This document shows, piece by piece, positions 6,680 through 6,722 of a stretch of DNA of 6,722 nucleotides. A program made the position numbers and the translations under genes. Under the pieces are notes generated by a model. It worked only from the letters and a program-made list of their open reading frames with translations, was not told the DNA's origin and ran no database searches. Within the stretch, counting starts at the first letter, position 1. Each line of letters begins with the position of its first letter. The DNA is from an uncultured Bacillota bacterium (GTDB taxonomy: Bacteria > Bacillota > Clostridia > Christensenellales > UBA1242), in the NCBI GenBank assembly GCA_900545735.1, contig URAC01000046.1, positions 1 to 6,722 on the forward strand, written 5' to 3'.

Positions 6680-6722
6680 CTGTCTCTTATACACATCTCC
6701 GAGCCCACGAGACTAGGCATGA
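6680..6722. other. Illumina Nextera adapter and index read-through (artefact)
   Basis: Positions 6680-6698 are exactly the 19-bp Tn5 mosaic end CTGTCTCTTATACACATCT as used in Nextera libraries. Next comes CCGAGCCCACGAGAC (6699-6713), the read-2 side adapter, then TAGGCATG (6714-6721), which matches the i7 index N706 from memory, and the first A of the following adapter segment. Translated on the minus strand this gives MPSLVGSEMCIRDR, a peptide that appears as a false N-terminus in predicted proteins from untrimmed Nextera assemblies. No biological feature should be called here. Confidence 0.98.

Noticed and set aside
6680..6698. Tn5/IS50 mosaic end suggesting a mobile element boundary
   Set aside because: It is followed immediately by the synthetic Nextera adapter and index, so it comes from library preparation and not from a natural transposon.

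Overview
All recognisable genes lie on the minus strand of an AT-rich sequence (roughly 30% GC by eye). Shine-Dalgarno sites are strong (GGAGGT, GGAGGA, GAGGAG), TGG encodes Trp and TGA serves as a stop, so the standard code applies. This fits a low-GC Gram-positive (Firmicutes/Clostridia-like) chromosome or mobile defence island, but no taxonomic marker is present and the assignment is an inference. The right edge (6680-6722) is not biological: it is Illumina Nextera adapter followed by an 8-base index. The sequence is therefore a physical contig end, and nothing can be said about what lies upstream of the first gene.

In transcription order (right to left) the window holds five genes: (1) a 5'-truncated fusion of a PLD-type nuclease and an SF2 DEAH helicase (4615-6679); (2) a 51-aa charged protein (4467-4622), small and easy to miss; (3) a DndD-like SMC/Rad50-type ATPase with a single CxCG hook (2474-4480, start revised inward from a longer open frame); (4) a 175-aa helical protein of unknown family (1945-2472), in the place that DndE would occupy; (5) a DUF262/DUF1524 (GmrSD/SspE-like) protein that runs off the left edge (1-1688). 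Genes 1 to 4 overlap or nearly touch (8-nt overlap, 14-nt overlap, 1-nt gap), which indicates one translationally coupled operon. Gene 5 is separated by 256 bp holding a 12-bp-period tandem repeat and a 51-codon open stretch that looks like the 3' remnant of a lost or unrecognised gene.

Together the genes look like a defence operon of the Dnd/Ssp phosphorothioation type or a relative of it: DNA-processing ATPase, helicase-nuclease effector, and a DUF262 nuclease of the kind that senses modified DNA. No DndA, DndB or DndC (cysteine desulfurase, DGQHR protein, PAPS-reductase-like sulfurtransferase) is visible. They may lie beyond the adapter, or the system may not use sulfur at all. The plus strand holds no convincing gene.
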